DNA of 64,000 nt, from the NCBI GenBank assembly GCA_037043015.1, contig CM073329.1, positions 8,076,648-8,140,647 of the forward strand, given 5' to 3'. Below are positions 44,604-56,489 of this stretch, one piece after another. The translations under genes and the position numbers were made by a program. The notes beneath the pieces are model-generated. The model saw nothing but the letters and a program-made list of their open reading frames with translations. It was not told the origin of the DNA and made no database searches. Every line of letters starts with the position of its first letter. The first letter of the stretch is position 1. The DNA comes from Bryum argenteum (taxonomy: Eukaryota > Streptophyta > Bryopsida > Bryales > Bryaceae).

Positions 44604-45809
44604 CCCCTAAGCGTCTTTTCAGACCGAATCAATCTTTTGCCATTTGGAACAACCTAGGTTTTTGAGTTGACCCCCAAACATCCTTTGGGTATTTTTAGCC
44701 AAAAACTCATTTATAAAAAAAGTATTATAGATGAAAATTACGATAAGCTATTCAGACCTCAACCATAGAAAACTCGTAATAGACTTCTATCAGATCATGT
44801 GGACCAGAACTTGATTCATGGCACCTTCTAGATTGTGAGATCATAACATTTTATTGCACGAAACAAGCAACAAGAACTAACATTTTCACTTTGAAGTGAA
44901 AATACTTCTAACATGAAATTTACAATCAAATAATCACCACCTAGAAAGTTGTTCATTTTCATCTCAAAGACTATATTGCACCAAATAAAAATATTGTGGC
45001 TCAAATAAAAGCCTTGCAATGGTGAAATATGCCACACATATTACAAAGGAAAAGTAGTCCAAAAGTAGACCCCTTGCACTCAAATCCTTGCCTTATCTTC
45101 GATACATCTTCGGCACGTCAAGGTTTCTACCACTAAAACTAAACTATAACTTGAATCCATCCCAAAAAATAAAGTGAAATTCTAACGGTGGATGAAGGAG
45201 GTATAGCTCCTAAAAAATCATCCATCTTCTCACTTTTTTCATCGTAGAAACATTGTTGCAAATCCAATTCCAAAGTTATCCATATCGAAAAAATTCCAAC
45301 TACAAAAATGTTGGGGTGCACCTAAAAATCACATCTATGTAAAAAAATAAAAAATAAAAAAATAAAAAACTAAAAGTTGCCTTCACTAAAATGCATGCCA
45401 TTTAAGTTATTCATACTTTACTTTATGGGTCTCCAATCTCCACTACACAAACTAGACTTGCTTTGTTACAAATTTCAGGTGGTCTCGTCAAAAACAAAGT
45501 CGGAATAAAGAAGTTATGGCTCTTCAAAGTTTATGCCCTTCATCAAGAATGTTGTTTTTCAACACTAGGGACGTGTAGGGGTTAATAAAGGTAACAAACC
45601 CCATTTTGCAACAAGGGAATCAAACTTTTTTTTCAACTTTGAATGTTACGATCTCACGATTGGTAAGGAATTTGAAACTAAGTTATGGTATATACATTCA
45701 TGGACAACTTAGGTATAAGTTACATACGTCAGATTACGTCAAAAGTTGAAAATTTTCATCATTGAAAGAGGGTGGTTTTGAGGAGTTTTGGGGCTTTCGT
45801 CTTTAGGGG
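44604..45809. mobile_element. MITE, family E, interrupted by a family C element
   Basis: The outer pieces are 44604-44670 (starts CCCCTAAGCGTC) and 45582-45809 (ends CTTTCGTCTTTAGGGG). The right piece matches the last 250 bp of the family E element at 57072 (TTTTTTTCAACTTT, GATCTCAC, GGTAAGGAATTTGAA). The flanks are TTAG and TTGA, both one base from TTAA. Confidence 0.65.
44671..45581. mobile_element. MITE, family C, nested in family E (911 bp)
   Basis: It starts CCCCCAAACATCCTTTGGG after TTGA and ends GGGACGTGTAGGG(G) before TTAA at 45582-45585. The interior follows 43550-44520 closely, in the same orientation, with an internal deletion near the right end. Confidence 0.78.
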
Positions 45810-45813
45810 TTGA

Positions 45814-46502
45814 AGAGAAAATGGGGGCGAAACATCAATCTGAAAACATCAATGTTTTCAAAATAACAGTTGCAAGCGAGACTTTCGATGCACGTTATTG
45901 CAGTGCAGCAGCAATCGCATTGTCGATGATGATGCAGGGCCAGGGGCCATCTAGGGTTTGGAGCTCCTCGTGATCGATAGCTTTGGAATCTGCAATGGCT
46001 TGGCCTCCAAGTTCGGCGTGCTACCGACAGTAGATTCATCCACTTAACGGTGAGAATGGCAACGTATTGACAGATTTTCGAGACAATTCCGTCCACATTT
46101 GTTGATTTGTATTCAATTTGGTGTGCATTTGGGTTCGAAAGCTTGGATTGATCCGTACATCTGAGAGAATGGCAAGTGGAGATCGCTGATTGATCGGAAG
46201 ATGGTGCTTCAGCCCCTGTCTTGTTGCAAATTGGACGGCATTCAAGTCGTGGAGTGCCGCCAGAATCATCATCTCATGCGCTCTAAGCCGCGATCCGTCT
46301 CGTGGACAGGTCAGAAGCAATTCTTTCACAATTTATCTGTTTAGAAAGGGCAGGATCCATAGTTGGAGAAAATCGCATTTTCCTTAGGGTTAGCACTGTG
46401 CTTTGATAGAGGATGAAGGAGCTTTTTTGTTGGCGAGGTTTTTGAGCTAGAGTGTCCGATTGTGTGATAAAGGGAGAAGCAAATTGTTCAACTCGAAGGG
46501 CG
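45814..46502 (+). promoter_or_regulatory. upstream region and probable leader of the ELMO-domain gene
   Basis: This GC-richer segment between the family E element and the ATG at 46503 contains no separate gene. It is the only space available for promoter and 5' leader, so the MITE ends about 0.7 kb upstream of the start codon. Confidence 0.4.
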
Positions 46503-47414
46503 ATGAATTCAGCAGGGACGTTGCGGAGGCGAGAGGTTTCCGGACGAAATTACAGTGACTTAAAGGAGCCGCTCCTCAGTCATCGCAGCAGCGATGACGA
46601 CGAAGAGGAGGAGCTTTGGAGACCGACAACAACAACGGCAGAGAAAGCATGGACATACAACATCTCTCGTCTCCTAGCGCAGTGGGCGCAATGGTTTTCA
46701 ACAGTAGTACTCGCAGGCGGCTTCCGTTTCACGAGCAACCTCTTCACGGCAGCATTCAGCCGGCAATCAACAAAGCCCGAAGTCGATCTCTCGCCTCTCG
46801 TGGTAGCTCGATTGAAAAAGCTTCAAGAACGACTCGCCATTCCCTTCGATGGGAGCCTCCCTGCGCATCAGGAAGCTCTCAAATCGCTTTGGCACGCCTC
46901 TTTTCCTGATCGAGCCATGCCGGGGCTTGTGTCACCGCAATGGAAGGACATGGGCTGGCAAGGGAACGATCCATCCACCGATTTCAGAGGAGGAGGGTTT
47001 GTATCCCTCGAGAATCTGCTCTTTTTTGCAGAGAGGTTTCCAGGGCTGTTTCAGAAGCTGTTGTTGAAAGCGGAAGGAACGCGAGCCGAGTGGGAGTATC
47101 CATTTGCAGTTGCGGGCCTCAATATTACATTCATGTTGATCCAACTGCTGGATCTTCGTGCTGCCAAGCCGAGTGCTGCTTCTTCGCCTTCCTTTCTCAA
47201 CATGTTGGCTGCTGATGAGAATGCTTTTGATTTGATCTATTGCGTTGCTTTCCAGATGCTGGATCAGCACTGGTTAGCTCAAGGTGCCTCTTACATGGAG
47301 TTCAACTCTGTTTTGGCTGCCACGAGAAAACAACTCGAGCGTGAGTTCGTTCTGGAAGATGTTGATCGTGTTGAGGACCTCCCTTCCTTCACTTCTCTTG
47401 TGAGCCGCACTTAA
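46503..47414 (+). CDS. ELMO (CED-12) domain protein
   Basis: An intact 303-residue frame starting at ATG 46503 (MNSAGTLRRREVSG); an in-frame GTG upstream is unlikely to be used. Residues about 20-45 are Ser/acidic-rich. Residues about 75-95 (YNISRLLAQWAQWFSTVVLA) may be a membrane-associated helix. The ELMO domain spans about 115-280, with HQEALKSLWHASFPDR, WKDMGWQGNDPSTDFRGGGF, LLFFAERFPG and EWEYPFAVAGLNITFMLIQL, which are strongly conserved. ELMO-domain-only proteins (ELMOD type) act as GTPase-activating proteins for Arf/Arl small GTPases in membrane traffic in animals; plant members are assigned by homology. WQG.DPSTDFRG includes the Arg usually needed for GAP activity. No intron is seen in the coding part. 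Confidence 0.9.
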   Translation: MNSAGTLRRREVSGRNYSDLKEPLLSHRSSDDDEEEELWRPTTTTAEKAWTYNISRLLAQWAQWFSTVVLAGGFRFTSNLFTAAFSRQSTKPEVDLSPLVVARLKKLQERLAIPFDGSLPAHQEALKSLWHASFPDRAMPGLVSPQWKDMGWQGNDPSTDFRGGGFVSLENLLFFAERFPGLFQKLLLKAEGTRAEWEYPFAVAGLNITFMLIQLLDLRAAKPSAASSPSFLNMLAADENAFDLIYCVAFQMLDQHWLAQGASYMEFNSVLAATRKQLEREFVLEDVDRVEDLPSFTSLVSRT

Positions 47415-48942
47415 CTCAGCCCAACTGTATAAATTCGTTCTCTTTCTCCAAAGGTCTCGTAGCTTGGCTAATCCAACTCAAATTTCCGAATGTGATCTGG
47501 CACTAAATAGTCTACCTGCAATGTACGCATGAATGGTATTATGGAAGATTCAGGTTGATCGGTGCTCTGCTCGAAGCCTCGGTCCAATTCTTCTCAGTTG
47601 TCTGCCGTGCATATTCGATGGGGATTAAAAACATGGTGTGGTTTTTGTTTGAGATGCCAAGTTTTCTGTAGATGATATTTTTTTGATCTTTTGTGCTACA
47701 TTATGATCTAGACGGAGGTTTATCTTCCTGAATTTCATGTGAACTGCTGGTAACTTGTTATCGTGTTGTGTTCATGCCTGTGACTTTTCAGATGTGTGCA
47801 CGTATTATGGGGAATGGACACGTCTTGTGGTTTTGTTGCGATTTAGATGCCAAATGTGGTTTCTCTGTGGGTTATGGGAGTCAGGTTCTTTATGTTTTCT
47901 ATGGATGACTGTTTTGTCGTTCTGAAGCTCCTGTAGGTTTGCTGGTCATCTTCAGATTGGTTGTTATCCTCTTGCATTTGAAGTGACGAGTGTTGGATGA
48001 AATTAAACTAAAAGATACTCTTATGGCACAAAAAGTGTCGATTTAAGACACCTCTACCTTTTTTTTACAACATCACTTCAACAATTTGGAAAAGTATCAT
48101 GTTTTTACAGGGTGTCTAGTATCATGTTTTTACAGGGAGTCTAGTATCATGTTTCATGGCATTTTTGCATTACTTACTAGACTCGCGCACCTTCACTCTA
48201 AAGATTTTTCTCGGGTCATATGGAAATATCTGTGCAAAATCACTTCAACTTGTCAAGGCACATAATTATGATGCTTGGTGTTTTGAAGACGAAATTAAAT
48301 GATATTCACTCAAAACCACTTCAAGCATGGGAGGTTTAAGTTGTGTTCTAAGTCATGTTTGACAATTGAGGCATTTCTTAAAGCACAATCATATGAAGTG
48401 TCCTTGCAGTATCCAATAATATCCGGGTGTGTCTTTTCAAAATCATTTCAACAAATCCGAAGAGTTATATCTTGAAGTATATCCAAAGTAATATCTCCCA
48501 TTGTCCTTGCAATATCACTTTCACTTACACAATCTCAAAATGTGTCGAAGAGTCATATGTAGTTACATCTTTCCAATATTACCAACTACTTTGGACATGT
48601 TGACTTCTAAACTGTCCGGAGAATCATATTTGATACGATCTTATCAATGTCAATTTAACAATGCATGCATGTCAAATTGTATCCACGATTACAATGTCAT
48701 GTTCCAAAGCATCACTATAGTATATTTCAACCAAATTCTCACATTCACTTTTATAGTTTATTCAAGTAAATTTTCATGATATGTTGTAATGTGAATGAAA
48801 AGGGTCCAAGCACATTTGGTCTTAAAATGTGCCTAAAGTGATATTAACGATGTTTTTGAGGTATCACTTCTAGGCATTTTTGGTCATAAATGTGTACCTC
48901 TATAAATGATATATGGATCGAAACTCAAAAGAAACAATTCAA
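47415..48942. other. 3' flank and AT-rich intergenic DNA
   Basis: About 47415-48000 is probably the 3' untranslated region and flank of the ELMO gene. At about 48088-48160 a 25-bp unit (AGTATCATGTTTTTACAGGG) occurs three times in tandem. The rest is unremarkable. Confidence 0.45.
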
Positions 48943-50868
48943 CCCTTAAATGCTCAAGGGGAGTTTGGAGTCTAGAAACACTAGTATTCTAAAAGTGTCA
49001 TGGATGAAAACAAAGGTGAGCTATTTAGATCTCAACCATACATACTTGTGTTGGACTTGTTATAGGTCATGTGAACTAAATTTGGAGTCATGAGCTCTCA
49101 TAATTTTGTGAGAAAATACATGTTAGGACTCAAAAATGATCACAAAATTTTATCATTTTCACTTTGAAGTCAAAATGCTACTACCAAACCTATTACAATG
49201 ACAAATTTACTAACTTGGAAATTGTACGAATTCATCTCAGCATCACTCCTGTACAGAGAAAGATTTTTTTTTTTTTTTTTTTTTAAAAAAGGATAATATA
49301 ATAGCCTTACAATGGTGAAAACCGCTGAAAAGTTTACAAAGGAGAAATAGTCCAAATCTACACCCCTTGCACTCAAATTCTTGCCTTACCCTCTAAACAC
49401 CTTTCATTGGGTCATGGTTTTTACCACTTAACCCTTAAACGCCCACGATGTCGAAAAACAACATTTTGGATGTACATCAGAAACTTTGAAGAGCCATATC
49501 TTCTTCATCCGAGGTCCGTTTTGGATGAAATCACTTGGATTAGGTTCCAAATCAAGTCTAGTTTGTGTTGTAAGATTTTCAAGCCCATAAAATAAAGTAT
49601 GAATTGATGGAATACACTTTAGTGAAGACAACTCTTGTTTTTGGGTTTCCAAGCATGGAACATGTATTACCATTGCAAGCCAATTATGTGAAATTAAAAA
49701 TAGTATTTCATGATTTTTTTTTTTCATGGTCATGATCTTAAGGTAATTCTTAGCAACTTTGCAGTGAGAAGTTTTTTGATCCAAATGAATTTGCTATTGG
49801 ATTTGCAATGATGTTTTGTCAACAGAAAAAGTAAGAAAATGGTTGATATTTGAGGAGCTATATCTCCCTCATCCACCGTTGGATTTCAACTCAATTTTTT
49901 GGGATGGCCTCCAATTAGAGTCTAGTCTAAGTGGTAGAAACCTTAACAAGATCGAAGATGTTTTGAAGATAAGGCATGAAATTGAATGCAAAGGGTCTAG
50001 TTTTGGACTATTTTTCCTTTGTAAAATGTACGGTAGTTTTTACCATTGCATGGTTTTATTTGAGCCAAGAATTTTTTTTGATGAATTTTTGTTGGGTAAA
50101 GGACCTATTAAGATGAAGGTGAACATCTTTCTTGTTGGTGGTTTTTTCATTGCAATAGGTATATTGGTAGCATTTCCACCTCAAAGTGAAAATGATGAAA
50201 TTTTGCAGTTTGTTTCTGATATTAATATGTTACGATCTCCCGATCTATGAGGCCTCATGACTCAAATTTTGGTCCACATGATCTTCGATAAGTCTATTAC
50301 AAGTTTGTACGGTTGAGATCTTAATAGCTTCTCTTGATTTTCATCTATGACGATTTATATGGAAATGTGCTTCTCTGCTAAAAATAGGCTCGGGCGTTTA
50401 GTATTAAACTGCACTCAAATTGGAACCCGTCGCAAAAGACAAAGCTCAAATCCAACCGTACATGAAAGAGATAAAGCTCCTCAATAATCATCCATCACTA
50501 AAGATTCATCGTTGCAAATCCAATATCAAAAGTAAATGGATCGAAACTCTTCCAACTAGAAAGTTGTTGGAATTTATCTTGAAATCTTAAATGTGTGAAA
50601 AACTCATGGTATTATTGTACTTATGCTATTCTTGTACTTTTGATTTTGGATAATTGGCTTGCAATGGTAAAACATGCATAATGTTTCACAACTCATAAAC
50701 AAAAGTTGCCTTCACTAAAATACATGCCATTAATTCATCTTTCATTGTATAGGTCCGCAATTTTGACTGCACAAAATAGTCGTGATTTGGGACCCAACCA
50801 AAGTAATTCTTCCATAATGGTCACCATAAGAAGAATGATGTTATGGCTTGTCAAAGTTTGTGCCTTTC
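48943..50868. mobile_element. MITE, family C, interrupted by another family C copy and truncated on the right
   Basis: The left piece 48943-49427 starts CCCTTAAATGCTCAAGGGG after TCAA and follows family C. The right piece from 50408 continues at the next family C position (AATTGGAACCC, AAATCCAACCGTACATGAA). It fades out at about 50868 without the terminal repeat, where the 43-bp satellite array begins. Confidence 0.7.
49432..50403. mobile_element. TTAA-flanked MITE, family C, inverted and nested in family C (972 bp)
   Basis: It starts CCCTTAAACGCCCACGATG after TTAA at 49428-49431 and ends GGGCGTTTAGTA before TTAA at 50404-50407. Its interior is the reverse complement of 43550-44520. The terminal GGG is damaged on the right. 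Confidence 0.8.
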
Positions 50869-51153
50869 ACAATGACCATGAATCAAGGAAATCAAGAAAA
50901 TAAAAAAGGTTGAGAGTGACCATGACTATGAACAGTTGGTATGGTAAATAAAAAAAAGTCGAGAGTGACGATTAAAGTTGGTCACGTAAATACAAAAGGT
51001 AAACAAAGGCCCTAATTCAAGCTTGTGGGGCAAGTAAAAAACTTTGAGAGTGACCATAAGTAGTTGGTTGGGCAAATAAAAAAGGTTGAGAGTGACTATA
51101 AACTGTTGGCTCCACAAATAAAAAAGTTGCCAGTGAAACCTTGATTATGTTAA

Positions 51154-52079
51154 CCCCTAAAAATCCAGGAAAACCGATTCGGTTTTCTGAGATTTCGGGC
51201 AGCTCATTTTAAGCATTTAAATTGATATTTTTGCCTAAGATTTTTATTGGGTGCTCCCCATACAGTAATGTGTATGTGGTAAAATTTTCAAAGTCAAATT
51301 TTAATTTTATAACCTTCACCTAGAAATTTTAGGTTTCAAGTCCAAAACGGGCAGTTTAAAATAATTTTTTAAAATTTAATTTTTAAGAAATATGTTCATT
51401 ACCAAATTACTATTCAAATTCCAAAGTATCCAAAGTCAAAAAGTTTACCAATTTTACAAGGGCAGCCTCCAAAACTTTCAAAAACAATCTTCACAGTTTC
51501 TAGTAATTTTACAATTTTTTCTTTCAAAAATTGCCAAAATTCGAGATTTTGGATTTTTTGCAAGATTTTTTTTTTTTGAAATTCACATTATCATAAATGC
51601 ACCTTCTCACCGTCGAGATTTTTCTCAAACTAAATATATCATATGTGGTGCTTGTTTTACTATATGGTTGTTTTTAGACCTTCTTTCATAAAATATTTTA
51701 CATTAAGGTCAAAAAGTGGAATTGGTCTCTAAAATTTTGCATGAGCATACCCAACTTGATTACCTACATGAAAAAAAATGAGGGAAAAATATTTGGAATA
51801 ACAATCATCAAGTTGCCCTTGGCACCATTTAGACAATGCCTCTCACGCAGCGGCAAAAAAAAGTGTTGGTCAAACTTTGATTGTTACGATCTCACAAATG
51901 ACAAACATCCAACGGTTGAAATTTTGACCAGTCCTTTGTATACAAGTTAGGTACAAGATCTTATGGTTCAAAGTCTAAAACCAGAAAAAAAAGTTTCTCC
52001 ATTTCCCCATTTCCCAACAAAGGTGAAAAATGGCAGTTTTTGGTTCTAGAGGTCGAGGAAACCCTTGGATTTTTAGGGG
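51154..52079. mobile_element. TTAA-flanked MITE, family A (926 bp, piggyBac-like)
   Basis: It starts CCCCTAAAAATCCAGGAAA and ends TTGGATTTTTAGGGG between TTAA at 51150-51153 and 52080-52083. It is very close to the copy in the kinase gene. Confidence 0.92.
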
Positions 52080-52086
52080 TTAAAAT

Positions 52087-52552
52087 GGTCGTAATTTGTG
52101 TCATTTTGCCAAAAACCTAATGTGCCAATTTGGCCGCATTCTGACAGGTGTTTTTTTACATTTTAAAATGGAACGTTTTTTGATATCACGCACATCCTCT
52201 GTAATACCAAGTGATTTCTTTAATATCACACACTATTCCATAATATCACACCTTAAAAATGGTTTTCCACCTTAAGCGAGTCAAAAAGCAATATTCATGA
52301 ACGGTCGTTAAGAAACATGTTGTTCTTGAACGGCCGATGAGAAACATTGTTATTTTGAACGGATGTTGAGGTATATTTCATTGAAAGGCAAATATTTCGG
52401 ATTGCAATAACGCTGATGTTCTTGATTGGTTGTGATAATTTCCCTTTGATGTAAAAATTGACAAAAATCAATGTTATTTTTTTGACTTTGAGCACTTGAA
52501 AATACACAAATTACCGGACTAACGCCACTTTAACAAAATTGTGGTTACGACC
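52087..52552. mobile_element. MITE with GGTCGTAA ends, related to 25437-25829
   Basis: GGTCGTAA at the left end is inverted as TTACGACC at the right end. The interior shares CACGCA, TAATATCACAC, a TTTCCACCTTAAG region and GAACGGC(C/T)G words with 25437-25829. It inserted in the satellite array next to the family A element. Confidence 0.5.
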
Positions 52553-53537
52553 AAAGGCTATTGGTGAGGCAAATAAGAAAACTTTCACAATGACCAAACA
52601 GTTGGCTGAGTAAACAAAAGTTGTTGACAATGAGAGTAAAGAGTTGGTCAGGGAAATAAAAAAGATTGACGGTGACGACAAACCAAGTTCACGAGGAAAA
52701 TGAATAGGTTCGATAGTGATCATGAAGAATTGGTAGGATAATGAAAAAGGTTGAAAGTGACCAAAATTAGTTGGTCTCGCAAATAAGAAAAGGTTGATAA
52801 GGACCAAACAAATGACAATGAGGAGTTGGTAAGGTAATCAAAAAAGGTTAAGAGTCACCATAAACAGGTTGTTGGACAAACACAAAAGATTGCGAATGAC
52901 CAAAGATAGTTAGTGAAACATTGACAATGACCAAACAACTAGCCAAGAAAAAAAAAATGGAAATGATATGGGAAATAAAATATGGTCGACAATGACCATG
53001 AATAGTTGGTCGGGCAAATAGAAGAGGTTGATAGTGACCATGCACATTTGGTAAGGTATATAAAAAAAGATCGAGAGTGACCATAAACATTTGGCAGGAC
53101 AAGTAAAAAAAGATTGTCAATGACCAAAACTTTTTGGTTAGGCTAATAAGAAAACATTACAATGACCAAACAGTTGGCCGAACAAACAAAAATGGTTGAG
53201 AATGACCATGAATCAAGGTGGTGGAGCAAATTGAAAAGGTTGCTTGTGCCCATGAACCAATTAGTAGGATAAATCAAAAGGTTGAAAGTGATCATAACCA
53301 GTTGGTCGGGAAAATAAAAAAGGTTGATTGTGACCATGAAATGCCGGTCATGCAAATAAAAATGGTTGACAATGACTATGAATTGGTTGGTAGGGTAAAT
53401 ATAAATAGTTACGAGTGACCATGGAGAGTTGGTAGCGCAAATCAAAATGGTTACGGGTGACCATGAATAGTTGGTAGGTTAAATATAAAGGCTGCAAGTG
53501 ACCATAACCACTTGGTAGGGCAAATAAATATGCTTAA

Positions 53538-53797
53538 CCCCTAAAGGTCCAAGAAAGCGGAAATCGCTTTTTGGAATTTCCGCAGGGAGAAAATTCAACC
53601 AACTTTGACCATTATAATCTCAAAATTGGAGAAAAATTAACGGTTCAAATTTATCAATCGAGAAAAGGGTCAAGTTAACTTCAAGATCCTACGGTTGGAT
53701 CTTCTAATCAATGCTTAGATTGAGTTTCTTTGCACCTGAAGTAGAAGAAGGTTCTTTTTGATAATTTGAACAATTTTGTATCAAGGACCTTTAGGGG
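53538..53797. mobile_element. TTAA-site MITE, family F (260 bp, piggyBac-like)
   Basis: It starts CCCCTAAAGGTCCAAGAAA after TTAA at 53534-53537 and ends AAGGACCTTTAGGGG before TAAA. It lies within the satellite array. No second copy of this interior was found in the window. Confidence 0.8.
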
Positions 53798-54219
53798 TAA
53801 ATAGTGACCATGAACAACTGGTTAGGCAATTAAAGAAGGTTGTTAGTGACTATGAACCACTTGGTAGGGTAAATAAAAATGATTAAGAATGACCATGCAC
53901 AAGTAGGGTAACTAAATAAGGTTGAAAGTGATCGTAAAGAATTGGTCAAGGAAATATAAAAGATTGGTCACGGAAATAAAAAAAGGTTAAGAATGACCAT
54001 AAGCAGTTAGCCGAGGAAATAAAAATGATTGCCAATGACCAAACAATTGGATGAACAAAGAGAAAATGTTGACAATGAGCATGATAATTGGTTAGGCAAG
54101 TAAGAAAGGTTTACAATGATCATAAATCAAGCTCGCTGGGCAAATGAAAAGGCTCGATAGTAACCATGAGCAGTTGGTGGGGCAAATAAAAAAGGTTCAT
54201 AGTGACCATTTTTTACTTT

Positions 54220-54562
54220 TATTTTCTGAAGTTTTGCCATTTTTGAGATCTTTAAATTCTTAAAATAAATTTTGTTAAAATTCACAAGCCCATAAAGGCA
54301 CTTACTCACCGTTCACCTTTTCCCTTAAATCAAACAAACTCACTCAAATACATGTTTTATTATATTGTTGTTTTCATACCTTCTTTCCGAAATAAATGTA
54401 CAAAAAAGGTAATGAGTCTCTTAGACAATGCCTTAAAAAATTTGCATCAACTTTGAAAAATACAATCTCACAAATGGTGCAAATCCAACATTTGAGATTT
54501 GAGATGGGAATCATAAGTGTGGTTATATTCAAGATCTTACGGTTGAAAGTTCCAAAAAACTG

Positions 54563-54636
<74 letters not shown>

Positions 54637-54697
54637 TGACAAGGTGGTCAAAAATCATGGGCTTGAAGGTACAACAAACGCTTGGTCCTTCAGGGCT
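54220..54697. mobile_element. old, truncated family A relative with a ~73-base A run
   Basis: From about 54220 it follows the right two thirds of family A (AAATTCACA, CACTTACTCACCGT, GTTTTATTATATTGTTGTTTT, TTAGACAATGCCT, AAGATCTTACGGTTGAAAGT). It ends CTTGGTCCTTCAGGG, a decayed version of the family terminus. The adenine run is at about 54561-54634. Confidence 0.6.
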
Positions 54698-54806
54698 TGA
54701 AAATTATTCATTCAATCTATAGTATTTGATAATATGAACTATAATCTCTCAAGCTTGTTATGTAATATGATCTTATAAATGAGACTTTTTGTATAAGATG
54801 TGTTAA

Positions 54807-55075
54807 CCCTTAAACGCCCATGGGGTCTAATCAATGATGAACCTGCAACCTCCTACAAGGTTATGTACAACTCCAACCTACCTACCACAATCCTTTCATA
54901 GCACAAAATCACTCATACAAATCATGCTTTAAATTGTAAAAGTTCACTTTTTGACTGCATCATAAGAAGATGACCAATTTGACATCAAAATATAAGTGAA
55001 AATTTGTGTACAATGAGAGTTACATAGTAGATTCTATTGGAAAAAAGCCCCTCGAGTTTCCTTGGGCATTAAGGG
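54807..55075. mobile_element. TTAA-flanked MITE, family D (269 bp, piggyBac-like)
   Basis: It starts CCCTTAAACGCCCATGGGG and ends TTGGGCATTAAGGG between TTAA at 54803-54806 and 55076-55079. The interior matches 26047-26366. Confidence 0.88.
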
Positions 55076-55079
55076 TTAA

Positions 55080-56489
55080 CATATCATATCTCCTAAAATA
55101 CACAAGATACATGTTAAATACTTGTACATCCTCAAATAAAGATTCAAAAATTGCAAATGAAAAATGTGAAAATTTTCATTGATAGTACAAAGTACCGCTT
55201 GTAAGTTGAATTGTTGAAACCAATTATTCAGTTATGAAGTTTTAGTTCATAGATTGTTGTACTCAAAACGGTTGATTGGTGCTTAATTTCAAAGTCGGTT
55301 GTTTCTAATTGCTTTTATGGTACAATTTTCAAACATGATGTGGTATTATGGTTTTGTTATGATTGACATGCCGAATGTGGTTTCATGATTTTTATGTTTT
55401 GTGTTAAATTACAATTTAGTGTATTGCTTTTGTATTTGTACACTTCTTGCAATTTTGTTGGTAATCTTGAGGTTGATTGTTATTGTGGTCCACGGATGTT
55501 AAGTGAAACATAAATATGAGGACATGTATTTGACACAAAAGATGTTGTATAGTATGTTATTTAAAACTCACACAATGCCACAAATTATTGACTAGATTTA
55601 TTCAAGTTGGAGGTACGTTATAGCATTCCAGTGTAATCATGATGTACATTTGAGACTGAGTGGTTTTGGGTACACATTTGGGTCCCCTTCTGTAATATAG
55701 ATGTGATTTGATATCAATACAAAATTAATGATTCCAGTTGGTCCATTCTCGTGGACTTTGCATATCTTCAGAAATTGCTTTCCTTCACCACTCCCCAATG
55801 AGTTTGCCGATCTCAAATTTAGGTTGTTTTAGAGCCACTTACCATATACATCTAAAATTTCAACGGTAGAAGTTTACATCAGTATTGAAAGAATAATGCT
55901 TTGATAAGTATTGAAAAAACTATGATATGAATAAACAATAAATGTTCGATGCAAACCTCACAAATTATCTCGTAGATTCTCAATTAATCTACGATGAAAA
56001 GAAGTATGAGAGAAGAATTGATTCTCCACCATGTTTTCTAATGAGGTTGCAATTTTGACTTTGTATGAAGTCGAAATGCCCTACTCAAATCTAGATATTT
56101 TTCAAAGTGCCCATTTTCTACTGAATTCTTGGATTTCCCAATGTGATATGAAAGGAAATCCAAGAATTTGGTTGAACTTCTTATACTTGTACTTGACAAG
56201 ATTTTACAATTAATTTTTTTACATCATGTTATAAAATACCTAATTCATCATCTGTTGACTTGCTCATTTTGGGGGAAAGCTTGAAGCTTCCTATCTCGTT
56301 GAGCTTTTGAAAATCCATGTCACCTACTCAAGTAACTAATTCATTTTATTAAAAAAAATATATACTTTACTATGTTATCTACAATTGAATATATTCAAAG
56401 TAATATTCCACAAAGTCACTAAATAAAGTGGGTTAAGTCCTAATATTCATTCAAATCAATAATATCTTTTTGAGATATTGCAATAACGA
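55080..56489. other. intergenic, no gene recognised
   Basis: AT-rich with short frames only. Confidence 0.4.

Larger units (their letters stand above)
50869..54215. repeat. ~43-bp satellite array, split by MITEs
   Basis: A unit close to AGTTGGTAGGGCAAATAAAA, AAGGTTGAGAGTGACCATGA repeats imperfectly over 50869-51149, 52553-53533 and 53802-54215, about 40 units in total. Unit length is about 42-43 bp. The elements at 51154-52079, 52087-52552 and 53538-53797 divide it. Minus-strand frames across it are artefacts of the period. Confidence 0.85.

Noticed and set aside
52511-53445. Minus-strand frames rich in Phe/Ile/Ser across the satellite array
   Set aside because: They follow the 43-bp unit and have no domain; artefacts of repetition.
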